Assembly (NCBI RefSeq): GCF_014842925.1
Contig: NZ_JACYXJ010000008.1
Span: 1 to 64,000, forward strand
Length of the DNA stretch: 64,000 bases
Source: Roseibium polysiphoniae
Lineage (GTDB): Bacteria > Pseudomonadota > Alphaproteobacteria > Rhizobiales > Stappiaceae
Reading direction: 5' to 3'
Shown piece after piece: positions 33,292-42,026 of the stretch (position 1 is the first letter of the stretch; every line of letters starts with the position of its first letter). The notes under the pieces are model-generated. The model was not told the DNA's origin. It was given only the letters and a program-made list of their open reading frames with translations, and did not search any database. The position numbers were made by a program, and so were the translations under genes.

Positions 33292-34014
33292 ATGTCCGAG
33301 CGCTTCCGCTATATCACCCTCGCCACCAGCCTGCCGCACCTTGGGAGCCTGTTTTCCCAGGCAAAGGTGCCGCTGTCAGAGTTTCGTCTGAAGCAGCGCG
33401 TCAAGATGCTGTCGCCCGAACACCAACGCCTGCTCAACCGGGTGATCGAGGTGACGGCATGGTCGGGCGTTGCCCGCTTTGCAAATGACCAGGACGTCAT
33501 TCGACTGGCGAGAGTGGTCATTGATGATCTGAAGGACAATCCGACACTTCAGGATCTTGTTCGCGCCCGGATGGAAACACGCACGGCGATCGCGGCACTT
33601 CGGCTCCGGCATGACGGGCAAGAGGATGCCGGAACGATATCCGAGTGGGGCTTTGGGCGCTGGTGCCGCCAGATTGAGACCCACTGGACAGACCCGGGTT
33701 TCGGCCTGTCGCATTTCATGCCCTGGATATCCGAGGCCAACCGGCTGATCCAGGCCGGCGAGCACATCGCCATGGAACGTCTCGTGCTTGGCGAAGTCTT
33801 TTCGCAACTGGACCACCATGGCGCCGGTCATGATTTCGATTTCGAGGCCATCGTCATCTACGTCCTGCGCTGGGTCATCGTCGAGCGTTGGTCGCGCTAC
33901 AGCACCGACGCAGCGCGTGAACGTCTTGAAACCCTTGTCGGCGACATCCTGACGCCCCCAACAGCTGCAGATACCGCGCGCGAGAACCCGCGCCCCGAGG
34001 AGGTCCTTTCATGA
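33292..34014 (+). CDS. DUF2764 protein, V-ATPase subunit C-like
   Basis: A 240-aa protein that begins FRYITLATSLPHLGSLF and is largely helical, with no signal peptide or membrane span. It fits the DUF2764 family, whose gene lies between E and A in Chlamydia (CT309) and Bacteroidetes V-ATPase operons, exactly where it sits here. By position it probably replaces subunit C (eukaryotic d), the socket joining shaft and ring; this is inference, as similarity to classical C is not visible. The assignment rests on context plus the N-terminal pattern. Four bases separate it from atpE and its stop overlaps atpA. Confidence 0.72.
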   Translation: MSERFRYITLATSLPHLGSLFSQAKVPLSEFRLKQRVKMLSPEHQRLLNRVIEVTAWSGVARFANDQDVIRLARVVIDDLKDNPTLQDLVRARMETRTAIAALRLRHDGQEDAGTISEWGFGRWCRQIETHWTDPGFGLSHFMPWISEANRLIQAGEHIAMERLVLGEVFSQLDHHGAGHDFDFEAIVIYVLRWVIVERWSRYSTDAARERLETLVGDILTPPTAADTARENPRPEEVLS

Positions 34015-35840
34015 CCAGCCATGTGACGTTGCCAGACCCGAGCGCAGAGATCATCGCCGTCCAGGACGATCTGGTGACGCTTGCACCGCTCGCAGACCAC
34101 CCTCTGATCAAGAACGAGGTGGTCTACATCATTCCCCACGGACCTGAACGTGAAGGCCGTCCAACGGAGTATCTGAAGGCCGAAGTGCTGCGTGTGCGCG
34201 GCAAGACGGCAGAAGCCCAGGTGTTTGAAAGCACAAGCGGTGTGCGGGTTGGCGACAAAGTCATCCAGACCGGCGAGATGCTGTCGGTCGCCCTCGGACC
34301 TGGCCTTCTGAGCACCGTCTTTGACGGCCTGCAAAACCCTCTTGCGGATATCGCCGCTCAGCACGGATTTTTCCTGCCGCGAGGCGTGTTGACCAATGCG
34401 CTCGACACAGCCCGCAAGTGGTCCTTCGAACCGGCGGTAAAATCCGGCGACCAGGTCCGGGCCGGCGATGTGCTTGGCAAGGTGCCTGAGGGGCGCTTTG
34501 AGCACCGGATCATGGTCCCCTTCTCGCTCAAGGGAAAATGGTCGGTCGAGCGTGTGCGCGAAGGCAGCTACACAATCGACGAGATCGTTGTGACGCTGAA
34601 GGATGATCGCGGTCAGACACGGGATTTGACCATGGTCCAGCACTGGCCGGTTCGCCGCGCCATACCGGACGCCATGGTCTCAGCCGGTCAGAGTGAACGG
34701 CTCTATCCCTCCGAGCCGCTGATCACCACCTTGCGCCTGATCGATACGTTCTTCCCGATTGCACGCGGCGGCATGGGCTGTATTCCCGGTCCATTCGGCG
34801 CCGGAAAGACAGTGTTGCAGTCGCTGATTTCGCGGTTTTCCGCGGTCAATATCGTGATCGTCGTGGCCTGCGGTGAACGTGCGGGTGAAGTCGTGGAGAC
34901 GATCACCGAGTTTCCGCAACAGTCCGATCCATCCGGCGATGGCACGCTGATGGATCGAACGGTCATCATCTGTAACACCTCGTCCATGCCGGTGGCCGCG
35001 CGCGAGGCGTCGATCTACACGGGCATCACGCTCGGCGAATATTACAGGCAGATGGGTTTTGACGTGCTGTTGATTGCAGATAGTACCTCGCGCTGGGCGC
35101 AGGCCATGCGTGAAACCTCTGGCCGGCTTGAGGAAATTCCAGGCGAAGAAGCCTTCCCGGCCTATCTGGATTCGGCGATCAAGGGCATCTATGAGCGCGC
35201 CGGCGTCCTGACCAATGCCGAGGGCGAGACCGGCAGCCTGACCATGATCGGCACCGTTTCTCCTGCCGGCGGCAACTTCGAGGAACCCGTTACCCAGTCG
35301 ACCCTTGGCACCGTCAAGACGTTCCTCGGTCTATCGGCCGAGCGGGCCTACAAGCGCTTTTACCCGGCCGTCGACCCACTTTTGTCCTGGTCCCGCTATC
35401 ACGCACAGCTTGGCGACTGGTATCAGGAGAACATTGGCCCGGACTGGGTCGCACGTGTTGAGGAGATGATTGAACTGCTCGGACGAGGCGACGAAATCAG
35501 CCGAATGATGCAGGTCACAGGCGAAGAAGGCATTTCGACGGACGACTTTGTCGTTCAGCAAAAGGCCCTGTTCCTGGATATGGTCTACCTTCAGCAGGAT
35601 GCATTCGACGATGTTGATGCGTCAGCGCCTCTTGCCCGTCAGCAGGAAACATTCGATCTGGTCTATCAGATCGCAACGCGGGATTTCGCGTTCAACGACA
35701 AGGATTCGGTGCGCAAGTCCTTCACCGAACTGACCTCCCTGTTCAAGAACCTCAATTATGCTGCAGACGGCTCCAAGGAACGCAATGGGCTGATTTCCCA
35801 GATCAAAACCCTTGTCGGCAACCTGCCGACTGCGCAATAA
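34011..35840 (+). CDS. atpA: V-type ATPase catalytic subunit A
   Basis: A 609-aa catalytic subunit. The P-loop GPFGAGKTVLQ carries K266 and T267; upstream is the non-homologous insert typical of A subunits (about residues 115-185, GVLTNALDTARKWSF to VLGKVPEGR). The catalytic Glu lies in CGERAGE (about 289), and DVLLIADSTSRWAQAMRE (about 350) and GEEAFPAYLDSAIKGIYERAG (two parts, about 379) follow. Length is normal. ATGA overlap with the DUF2764 gene. It closes the operon; no clear terminator was found in the 100 bases before galE. Confidence 0.96.
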   Translation: MTSHVTLPDPSAEIIAVQDDLVTLAPLADHPLIKNEVVYIIPHGPEREGRPTEYLKAEVLRVRGKTAEAQVFESTSGVRVGDKVIQTGEMLSVALGPGLLSTVFDGLQNPLADIAAQHGFFLPRGVLTNALDTARKWSFEPAVKSGDQVRAGDVLGKVPEGRFEHRIMVPFSLKGKWSVERVREGSYTIDEIVVTLKDDRGQTRDLTMVQHWPVRRAIPDAMVSAGQSERLYPSEPLITTLRLIDTFFPIARGGMGCIPGPFGAGKTVLQSLISRFSAVNIVIVVACGERAGEVVETITEFPQQSDPSGDGTLMDRTVIICNTSSMPVAAREASIYTGITLGEYYRQMGFDVLLIADSTSRWAQAMRETSGRLEEIPGEEAFPAYLDSAIKGIYERAGVLTNAEGETGSLTMIGTVSPAGGNFEEPVTQSTLGTVKTFLGLSAERAYKRFYPAVDPLLSWSRYHAQLGDWYQENIGPDWVARVEEMIELLGRGDEISRMMQVTGEEGISTDDFVVQQKALFLDMVYLQQDAFDDVDASAPLARQQETFDLVYQIATRDFAFNDKDSVRKSFTELTSLFKNLNYAADGSKERNGLISQIKTLVGNLPTAQ

Positions 35841-35941
35841 GTTTGCGGCACAGCTGAAAATCGGCGCCGGCGCGGTTCGGCACTTGCTCTCGGCGGTTTT
35901 ACAAATGCTCCGTTTTCTGGTGCCCAAGGGTTTGTTTTAGA

Positions 35942-36961
35942 ATGACAATTTTGATTACTGGCGGCGCTGGCTATATCGGGTCCCATTGCTGCGTCACCTT
36001 TCTGGAAGCCGGCCACGATGTCGTTGTCGTTGACAACCTGAGCAATTCCCGCTCAGAAAGCCTGAAACGCGTTGAGGCGATCACCGGGCAGACGGTCAAA
36101 TACGAACTGGCGGACATTCGTGACCGTTCGGCCCTCGAAGACATCATGACCCGCTACAAATGCACCGCCGTCGTGCATTTTGCAGGCCTCAAGGCCGTCG
36201 GCGAATCCGTCGCCAAGCCGCTTGAGTACTATGAGAACAACGTCATTGGCACCCACAGCCTTTTGAGCGCCATGGAGACCGTTGGTGTTCACCGGCTGAT
36301 TTTCTCTTCTTCCGCAACGGTTTACGGCGAACCCCAGTTTCTGCCTCTGACCGAAAGTCACCCGACTGGCCCGGTCAACCCATATGGGCGAACCAAGCTT
36401 ATGGTCGAGGAAATGCTGCGCGATCTGGCGGCGAGCGACCCGAAGTGGCGGTTCACGATCCTGCGCTATTTCAACCCTGTCGGTGCCCATTCAAGCGGTC
36501 TGATCGGGGAAAACCCGCTCGGCATACCTAACAATCTCATGCCCTTTATCACCCAGGTGGCTGATGGCCGGCGCGAGCAGCTCTCTGTCTTTGGCGACGA
36601 CTATGACACTGCCGACGGCACCGGTATTCGCGACTACATCCATGTGGTCGACCTGGTGGAAGGGCACCTGAAAGCCCACGAAGCGCTTGCCAATCTGACC
36701 GGTGCGGACAATTGCCTGACCGTCAATCTTGGCACGGGCAATGGTTATTCGGTGCTGCAGATGGTCAAGGCGTTTGAACGGTCTTCCAACAAGAGCATCC
36801 CCTACACGATCGCGCCGCGCCGTGAAGGCGATGTCGTCGAGTGTTATGCCGACACGAGCAAGGCGGATGAAAAGCTCTCCTGGACGGCGCAGAAAGATCT
36901 GGAAGCCATGTGTCACGACACCTGGAATTGGGTTTGCAAGAACCCCAAGGGGTATGAGTAG
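35942..36961 (+). CDS. galE: UDP-glucose 4-epimerase
   Basis: A 339-aa extended short-chain dehydrogenase that interconverts UDP-glucose and UDP-galactose. NAD-binding GGAGYIGSH is at residues 7-15, SSSATVYGEP near 121-130 holds the catalytic Ser, and YGRTK near 148-152 gives Tyr and Lys. HFAGLKAVGES and RYFNPVGAH are further GalE marks. It supplies galactose units for surface polysaccharide. It follows atpA by about 100 bases on the same strand without a clear terminator, so read-through from the V-ATPase operon is possible, but function suggests an independent unit. Confidence 0.95.
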   Translation: MTILITGGAGYIGSHCCVTFLEAGHDVVVVDNLSNSRSESLKRVEAITGQTVKYELADIRDRSALEDIMTRYKCTAVVHFAGLKAVGESVAKPLEYYENNVIGTHSLLSAMETVGVHRLIFSSSATVYGEPQFLPLTESHPTGPVNPYGRTKLMVEEMLRDLAASDPKWRFTILRYFNPVGAHSSGLIGENPLGIPNNLMPFITQVADGRREQLSVFGDDYDTADGTGIRDYIHVVDLVEGHLKAHEALANLTGADNCLTVNLGTGNGYSVLQMVKAFERSSNKSIPYTIAPRREGDVVECYADTSKADEKLSWTAQKDLEAMCHDTWNWVCKNPKGYE

Positions 36962-37101
36962 TGACCGCAATCGTCCTCCAGATCGACCAGAAATTACCCT
37001 CTGATCCAGGCGTCTTTTAAAGAGTCGTCGCGACGGAAAGACGCGCACGATTCGAATAATCTCCGCCTTGCGAACACCTGCCCGCGATGTTACTTAGTTA
37101 C

Positions 37102-37118
37102 ATGTTATGAAATAACGT
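37102..37118. promoter_or_regulatory. Zur-type operator before znuA
   Basis: GTTAT-GAA-ATAAC is a perfect five-base dyad at 37104-37116, extended by A/T at both outer ends, and resembles the alphaproteobacterial Zur box GTTATNNNATAAC. It ends 21 bases before the znuA start, so zinc-bound Zur would repress transcription. Confidence 0.75.
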
Positions 37119-37138
37119 GACATTCGTTGGAGAGTCCC

Positions 37139-38326
37139 TTGTCCGCTTCAAATCCCCGCTTCGCGAAGCTGCCCGGTAGAAAAGCCCTGGTCGCCGCAGG
37201 TCTGTTTGCCACCACACTTCTGGCCGGATCCTTTGCCCACGCCGAACCGCGTGTCGTGACGACCATCAAGCCAATACACTCCCTGGTATCAGGTGTGATG
37301 AAGGGCGTCGCAACGCCTGACATCCTGATCGATGGTGCCGCGTCACCGCATGGCTTCGCGCTGAAACCCTCACAAGCGACCCAGCTGCAGGATGCGGATC
37401 TCGTCTTCTGGGTCGGTGAAGGTCTGGAGACGGCCCTTGCCAAGGCCCTGACGTCCGTCGCGGGCAATGCAGAGGTCATCGAGCTCATGGAAGCGCCCGG
37501 ACTGACACTCCTGCCCTATCGCACGAGCGGCGGCTTCGGCGCACATGACCATGACGATCATGAGGACGGCGAAGAAGATCATCACGATGATCATGACGAT
37601 CATGATGAGCATGCGGATGACAAGCACGACGAGGACCATGATGATGATCATGCGCATGGTCACGATGATCATGACGACCATGGCGACGAGCACGAGGAGC
37701 ATGCAGACGGTGATGAGCACGATCATGATGAACATGATGATCACGCCGAGGGTCATGACGACCATGACGAAGGGCACGACCATGCCGCGGGCCATGATGA
37801 CCATGACCACGATGGGACGGATGCGCACATCTGGCTCGATCCAAACAATGCTCTGGCAATGATTGACGTCATCGCGGCAGAGCTTGCGGAAAACGATGCG
37901 GAAAACGCTGGTGCATATGCGGCGAACGCAGATGCGATGAAAAAGCGGATCACCGAGCTGACGGCGGAGATCGACAAGGAACTTGCCGGCGTTCGTGGGC
38001 GTCCCTTTGTCGTGTTCCATGATGCCTATCACTACTTTGAGGACCGTTTCTCGGTCCAGGCAGCGGGCGCCATCACGCTTAATCCGGAAACCCCTGCCGG
38101 CGCCGACCGGATTTCCGAGGTCCGTGAGACCATCAAGGACCTGGGTGTTGTCTGCGTCTTTTCCGAGCCTCAGTTCACACCCAAGCTCGTGGACGTCGTC
38201 CTGGAGGGATCCAACGCCAAGACCGCCATTCTTGATCCCCTCGGTACAGGCCTTGAAAATGGTCCGGGTCTCTACGAGGCCCTGCTGCGTAAAACGGCGG
38301 ATTCGATGACCGATTGTCTGTCTTAA
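37139..38326 (+). CDS. znuA: Zinc ABC transporter periplasmic binding protein with very long His/Asp-rich loop
   Basis: A 395-aa cluster-A-I metal-binding protein. Signal peptide: KALVAAGLFATTLLAGSFAHA. Likely Zn ligands are in TTIKPIHSLVSGV (first His), then HIWLDPNNA (second), FHDAYHYFEDRF (third), and an acidic residue near the C-terminus. A low-complexity His/Asp/Glu insert (37541-37830, about 95 residues) is much longer than in E. coli ZnuA and probably scavenges or buffers zinc. The start is a TTG at 37139 after GGAGAG; the TTG at 37127 has no ribosome site. Permease and ATPase genes (znuB, znuC) are not in the window, so it is an orphan here. Confidence 0.93.
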   Translation: MSASNPRFAKLPGRKALVAAGLFATTLLAGSFAHAEPRVVTTIKPIHSLVSGVMKGVATPDILIDGAASPHGFALKPSQATQLQDADLVFWVGEGLETALAKALTSVAGNAEVIELMEAPGLTLLPYRTSGGFGAHDHDDHEDGEEDHHDDHDDHDEHADDKHDEDHDDDHAHGHDDHDDHGDEHEEHADGDEHDHDEHDDHAEGHDDHDEGHDHAAGHDDHDHDGTDAHIWLDPNNALAMIDVIAAELAENDAENAGAYAANADAMKKRITELTAEIDKELAGVRGRPFVVFHDAYHYFEDRFSVQAAGAITLNPETPAGADRISEVRETIKDLGVVCVFSEPQFTPKLVDVVLEGSNAKTAILDPLGTGLENGPGLYEALLRKTADSMTDCLS

Positions 38327-38365
38327 GACAGCATCCTGCCGAAGCCAGATAGGCATACCGCCACA

Positions 38366-38401
38366 AAAAAAGGCCGCGTCCGATTGGGACGCGGCCTTTC
38401 T
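38366..38401. terminator. Bidirectional terminator between znuA and the L,D-transpeptidase gene
   Basis: Thirteen-base perfect arms AAAGGCCGCGTCC and GGACGCGGCCTTT enclose GATTG. On the minus strand seven T residues follow, a strong terminator for the transpeptidase gene; on the plus strand the tail (CTCATTTT) is weaker. Confidence 0.88.
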
Positions 38402-38434
38402 CATTTTACGGGAACGTTCTTGTGGACTGCGGGC

Positions 38435-40411
38435 TTATCCGCGTGCCTTGTCCGTCGCCTCAAGTGCCTTGATCAGGAAACGATCGCGATCATAGACATC
38501 GGCGAAGTAATCAATCTCGCCGTCCATATTCGGCCAGGCCGTGAAATAGGAAACATAGACCGGAATATCGCCACCGACCTTTTCCTGAGCGTTCTGGCCC
38601 TGACCGATCCGCGTCGAGACATAATCCTTGGACTTGCCCAGAACAGCGGCCGCCATGGCCTTTGGATCATGCAGGCGGATGCAGCCATGGCTGAATGCCC
38701 GCATGTCCTTTTTGAACAGGCTCTTGGACGGTGTGTCGTGCATGTAGATGTGATGTCTGTTCGGGAAGAGGATCTTGACCTCACCAAGCGCATTGCTGCG
38801 CCCCGGATACTGGCGAACATTCACAGAAGATTTCTTGGCCGCCACCGAATACCAGTCAATGCTGGCCGAGGAGACCTTTTTGCCACTGACAGTCGTCACT
38901 TCGTATCCAGACCGGTCGAGATAGCTTGGATCCTTGGCCAGCTTCGGGATCATCTCATTGACGATGATCGAATAGGGAACGCCCCAATAAGGGTTGTATT
39001 CAACCACCTCGATCGTGTCGTAGAAGAAGTTGGTCTGATTGGACTTTTTGCCAACGACAACCCGCATGGACAGCGGATCTTCACCCGGAGCTGTATAAGT
39101 CGCGGTGAAAGCGGGCTGGTTGATAAAGACCTTGCGCGCGCCCAGCTCCTCAGGCAGCCAACGGCTGCGCTCCATGGCCAGTTCGACCTTGGAGATCTTG
39201 GCTTCATTGGTGACCCCAACCATGGCCCGAATGGAGTTCTTGCCGACGATCCCATCTGCGGACAGACCGTTTTCCTTCTGGAAGGACTTCACAAGAGCAA
39301 CCAGTTCCGGCGTGTAGTCCTCGCCGTCCTGATAGGCATCGAGCGTTGCGGCGTGTTCCAGCTTCAGCCCATCACTGCCGTTCTTCTCAATGGCAGCGAC
39401 AACATTCTTCATTTCCGGACTGGTCTTGCCCGGCTTAAGGAAGGTGCCCGGCGCAATCACGATCCGGTCTTCTTCCTGATCCTGGGCACGCAGTTCGGCC
39501 AGCTCCTCTTTCAGAGCCTTGAAGTGCGCGCTTTGGGGCTGATGGCCTTCGATAGACGCCTGCGCATTGGCGGCCGAAACGATCTGCTCCATTGCCGCGA
39601 CCAAGTCTGGCTTGTGTCTTGGCAGGTCGTGATAGCCGGAAATCCGATTGGGATCGACACGGCCACGCTCGGCATCAAGAATGTAGGTCATGACCGCAGA
39701 CGTCAGCTGCATTTCGAATGCCATGACTGAGGCATCCCGTTCGGCGCCTGCAAGACCCATGAGATCCGGCAATGCGACCTGGTAATCCGTGCTGTCGAGA
39801 CCAAAATCCGCGGCGCTTGCAAGCGCCAGAAGCGCTTCCATCGCCTTGGGCGTCGGAGCACCGTCCTGGATCCAGACGAAATTGGGGTGCTCGCGGTAAA
39901 ACGCCTTCAGGCCTTCCGCCACTTCCGGCAAAGCCTCGATCGACATGGACTTGAGAGCAGGACGCGCTTCATCGAACGGGGTCAGGACGATTGAGGCGCT
40001 GTCCAATTCGCTGACAGTCTCTTGCCCGGTGCCAGCATCCGTCGCCGGTGCCTCAACCGCAGCAGTGTTGACCTTGGACAGATCGGCCAGCGACACACTC
40101 TTCAGGCGATCGGGCTTGTAGGTGAAATATCTGGGCGCGGAGACGCGAACCTTGATCGCCTTCTTGCGCTCCAGCTCCTCTTTCGCCTTGAGTTCACGCA
40201 GGCGTGCACCTTCCGGATTGAAGAGGCGCTGGAAGAGGCCCTGGGCGTCTGCGTCGGAGACCGACAGGGGCAGCATAACACCCGAAACGCCAACGGACAG
40301 GACGCTGGCAAGCAAGGCAGAGGCGAGCCGGTTTCGGCGGCCAGCCTCGGGCGGCTCTCCATCTCGCACATTGTGGGCTTTTGTCAGGTCACATGGTGCC
40401 AAGCTGTTCAT
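38435..40411 (-). CDS. L,D-transpeptidase (YcbB/LdtD type)
   Basis: A 658-aa cell-wall crosslinking enzyme forming 3-3 links in peptidoglycan. The ATG at 40411 gives a cytoplasmic lead, then a membrane/signal segment (LASALLASVLSVGVSGVMLP). Next come an acidic scaffold domain (about 140-290), a peptidoglycan-binding PG_binding_1 segment (LVALVKSFQKENGLSADGIV, near 370) and the YkuD catalytic domain with the nucleophile in AFSHGCIRLHDPKAM (about 575-589). The frame from 40522 adds 37 unlikely residues. It is monocistronic, with a strong terminator behind it and a candidate promoter about 210 bases ahead. Confidence 0.92.
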   Translation of the reverse strand: MNSLAPCDLTKAHNVRDGEPPEAGRRNRLASALLASVLSVGVSGVMLPLSVSDADAQGLFQRLFNPEGARLRELKAKEELERKKAIKVRVSAPRYFTYKPDRLKSVSLADLSKVNTAAVEAPATDAGTGQETVSELDSASIVLTPFDEARPALKSMSIEALPEVAEGLKAFYREHPNFVWIQDGAPTPKAMEALLALASAADFGLDSTDYQVALPDLMGLAGAERDASVMAFEMQLTSAVMTYILDAERGRVDPNRISGYHDLPRHKPDLVAAMEQIVSAANAQASIEGHQPQSAHFKALKEELAELRAQDQEEDRIVIAPGTFLKPGKTSPEMKNVVAAIEKNGSDGLKLEHAATLDAYQDGEDYTPELVALVKSFQKENGLSADGIVGKNSIRAMVGVTNEAKISKVELAMERSRWLPEELGARKVFINQPAFTATYTAPGEDPLSMRVVVGKKSNQTNFFYDTIEVVEYNPYWGVPYSIIVNEMIPKLAKDPSYLDRSGYEVTTVSGKKVSSASIDWYSVAAKKSSVNVRQYPGRSNALGEVKILFPNRHHIYMHDTPSKSLFKKDMRAFSHGCIRLHDPKAMAAAVLGKSKDYVSTRIGQGQNAQEKVGGDIPVYVSYFTAWPNMDGEIDYFADVYDRDRFLIKALEATDKARG

Positions 40412-40809
40412 TTCGTTTCGCCTTGATCGAAAGGCCGTTTGCCGAGCCTGAAATGGCCGGCCAAAACGGCGTTCATCTAGAAATATTTGTCGCGCATCAT
40501 GCCTGCCCCGACACGACCGCATTTCACTTTTTCAGTTTCGAACCGGAAACAGCCCACTCATTTCCGATCCTGCCGCAGCACGACGCCAAACGCATACGCA
40601 AGCTTCGACAACCAACTTCAACGTCTTTACTATACCAATGCACGTCAGTTGGTTAAGGGCGTTTATGACAACAAGCAGCCGGCTTCACGATGCTGTGACC
40701 CAAATGCCGCGGTCAGAGGCGCTTTCCAGCGATGAGTGGCAGCCGTCCAGATGCAAAAAAGCCGGACAGGCTAATGCCCATCCGGCCAATTCTTACCTGA
40801 ATTGTCGAA
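40412..40809. other. Intergenic stretch between the transpeptidase and ssb genes
   Basis: Holds the ssb terminator (40755-40786), a possible promoter for the transpeptidase on the minus strand (GGTTAA at 40651-40656 and ACTATA at 40629-40634 on the plus strand, 16 bases apart) and a long-range dyad AACCAACT (40610-40617) / AGTTGGTT (40647-40654) that brackets it. No gene seen. Confidence 0.4.
40755..40786 (-). terminator. Intrinsic terminator of ssb
   Basis: On the plus strand six A residues precede GCCGGA-CA-GGC-TAAT-GCC-CA-TCCGGC. Read on the minus strand it is a two-part hairpin followed by TTTTTT, 24 bases after the ssb stop. Confidence 0.85.
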
Positions 40810-41373
40810 TCAGAACGGAATTTCATCATCCATAGGGCCGGCACCACCGCCCTGCGGGCCGCCATATCCGCCGCCAGAGGCGCCGCCTCCATAGCCACCA
40901 CCGGATCCGCCGGCAGAACCACCACCGGATCCACCGCCATAGTCGCCACCGCCAGAGCCGCCACCATAGCCACCGCCTGATCCGCCGCCGTAGCCACCAC
41001 CGCCTTCACCACCGCCCTCGCCGCGGCCATCAAGCATGGTCAGCGTCGAGTTGAAGCCCTGCAGCACGATCTCAGTCGAATATTTGTCCTGCCCGGACTG
41101 GTCTTGCCACTTGCGGGTCTGAAGCTGGCCCTCGAGGTAGACCTTGGACCCCTTGCGCAGATATTGCTCGGCGACCTTGCACAGACCTTCATTGAAGATA
41201 ACGACCCGGTGCCATTCTGTCTTCTCCCGGCGCTCGCCGGTTCCGCGGTCGCGCCAGGTTTCAGACGTCGCGATGCGCAGGTTTGCAATCGGGCGCCCGT
41301 CCTGCGTGCGGCGGATTTCGGGATCAGCTCCCAGGTTTCCAACCAGAATGACCTTGTTGACGCTACCCGCCAT
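40810..41373 (-). CDS. ssb: Single-stranded DNA-binding protein
   Basis: A 187-aa SSB. The OB-fold ([19 protein letters not shown] to about residue 112) binds single-stranded DNA in replication, recombination and repair. It is followed by a roughly 65-residue linker made almost wholly of [10 protein letters not shown]-type repeats, then the acidic tip PMDDEIPF that recruits partner proteins. The ATG at 41373 follows AAGGAG; the longer frame from 41436 is spurious. It is divergent from uvrA, with a LexA-type box between them, as in several proteobacteria. Confidence 0.96.
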   Translation of the reverse strand: MAGSVNKVILVGNLGADPEIRRTQDGRPIANLRIATSETWRDRGTGERREKTEWHRVVIFNEGLCKVAEQYLRKGSKVYLEGQLQTRKWQDQSGQDKYSTEIVLQGFNSTLTMLDGRGEGGGEGGGGYGGGSGGGYGGGSGGGDYGGGSGGGSAGGSGGGYGGGASGGGYGGPQGGGAGPMDDEIPF

Positions 41374-42026
41374 GACGCAAACTCCTTCGTCCGTGATCGA
41401 CCCTGCAGCTTGTGCGCACTGTCCGCAGAAGGCCAAACTTGGCCAACGTGCGGACGCGGCGGCGCTGCTTGCCGATCCTTCGCTCCTGTTATTCCCCCGA
41501 ACCTAGACCGATCGGGCAGTCGTCGCGGGATGTTTTCCCGCACCAGACGTCCTTTTCCACAAGGTGCTGGGTATTTTGCAAGCCGACAAACAGATCCCTC
41601 AGGTCAGAACTGCCTCCCAGAGCCCCTGCCGCCGCCTGTCTCGAGAGACTTCGAACAGCAAGCGCCAAATTCAAAGGCACAATGTTCTTCTTTTGTTTTC
41701 TTTAGCAGGAATTGTCAGGAAGTGTAAGATGCAGAGCGTTTTCTGCTTGCACGGCCCGCTTCGTTCCACATATGTTCCCATTCGTAGGATGGTTTTTGTG
41801 CTGCGCCTGTTGGCTAACGGGGGATCGAAGCCATCTCATACGCGTATGCCATGGTGGCGCAGGCGATCTAAGTTGCTATATGCGTCGTAGGCAACGACGC
41901 GATCTGGTCGTCGTTAAATGACAGGATCGAACCTTTCTGCCCGTTTCCTAACGTGAGCAGACCCCACACATTTGAATTGACCGCGCCAAACATCGCCCGA
42001 CCGGTCACATCAGGGACGTTTACCGC
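41374..42026. other. Divergent ssb-uvrA control region
   Basis: A 653-base gap between ssb and uvrA. Apart from the SOS box at 41763-41777 and a one-mismatch copy GTTCTTCTTTTGTTT near 41686, no gene or RNA structure is convincing. The several short plus-strand frames have no family character. Confidence 0.45.
41763..41777. promoter_or_regulatory. Alphaproteobacterial LexA (SOS) box
   Basis: GTTC-CACATAT-GTTC matches the direct-repeat LexA site GTTCN7GTTC of alphaproteobacteria exactly. It lies 250 bases before uvrA and 390 before ssb, so it could serve either or both promoters after DNA damage. Confidence 0.72.

Noticed and set aside
37541-37830. Possible tandem repeat or CRISPR-like array
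   Set aside because: The periodicity comes from GAT/CAT/GAC codons of the His/Asp tract in ZnuA; there are no spaced identical repeats.
37370-38404. 344-codon minus-strand frame opposite znuA, rich in Val/Met/Ile
   Set aside because: It is the mirror of the repetitive His/Asp codons of znuA, which read as hydrophobic codons on the other strand; it looks like a membrane protein but has no independent support.
38384-39730. 448-codon plus-strand frame opposite the L,D-transpeptidase
   Set aside because: Antisense to a well-supported YkuD-domain gene and without any recognisable domain or start signal.
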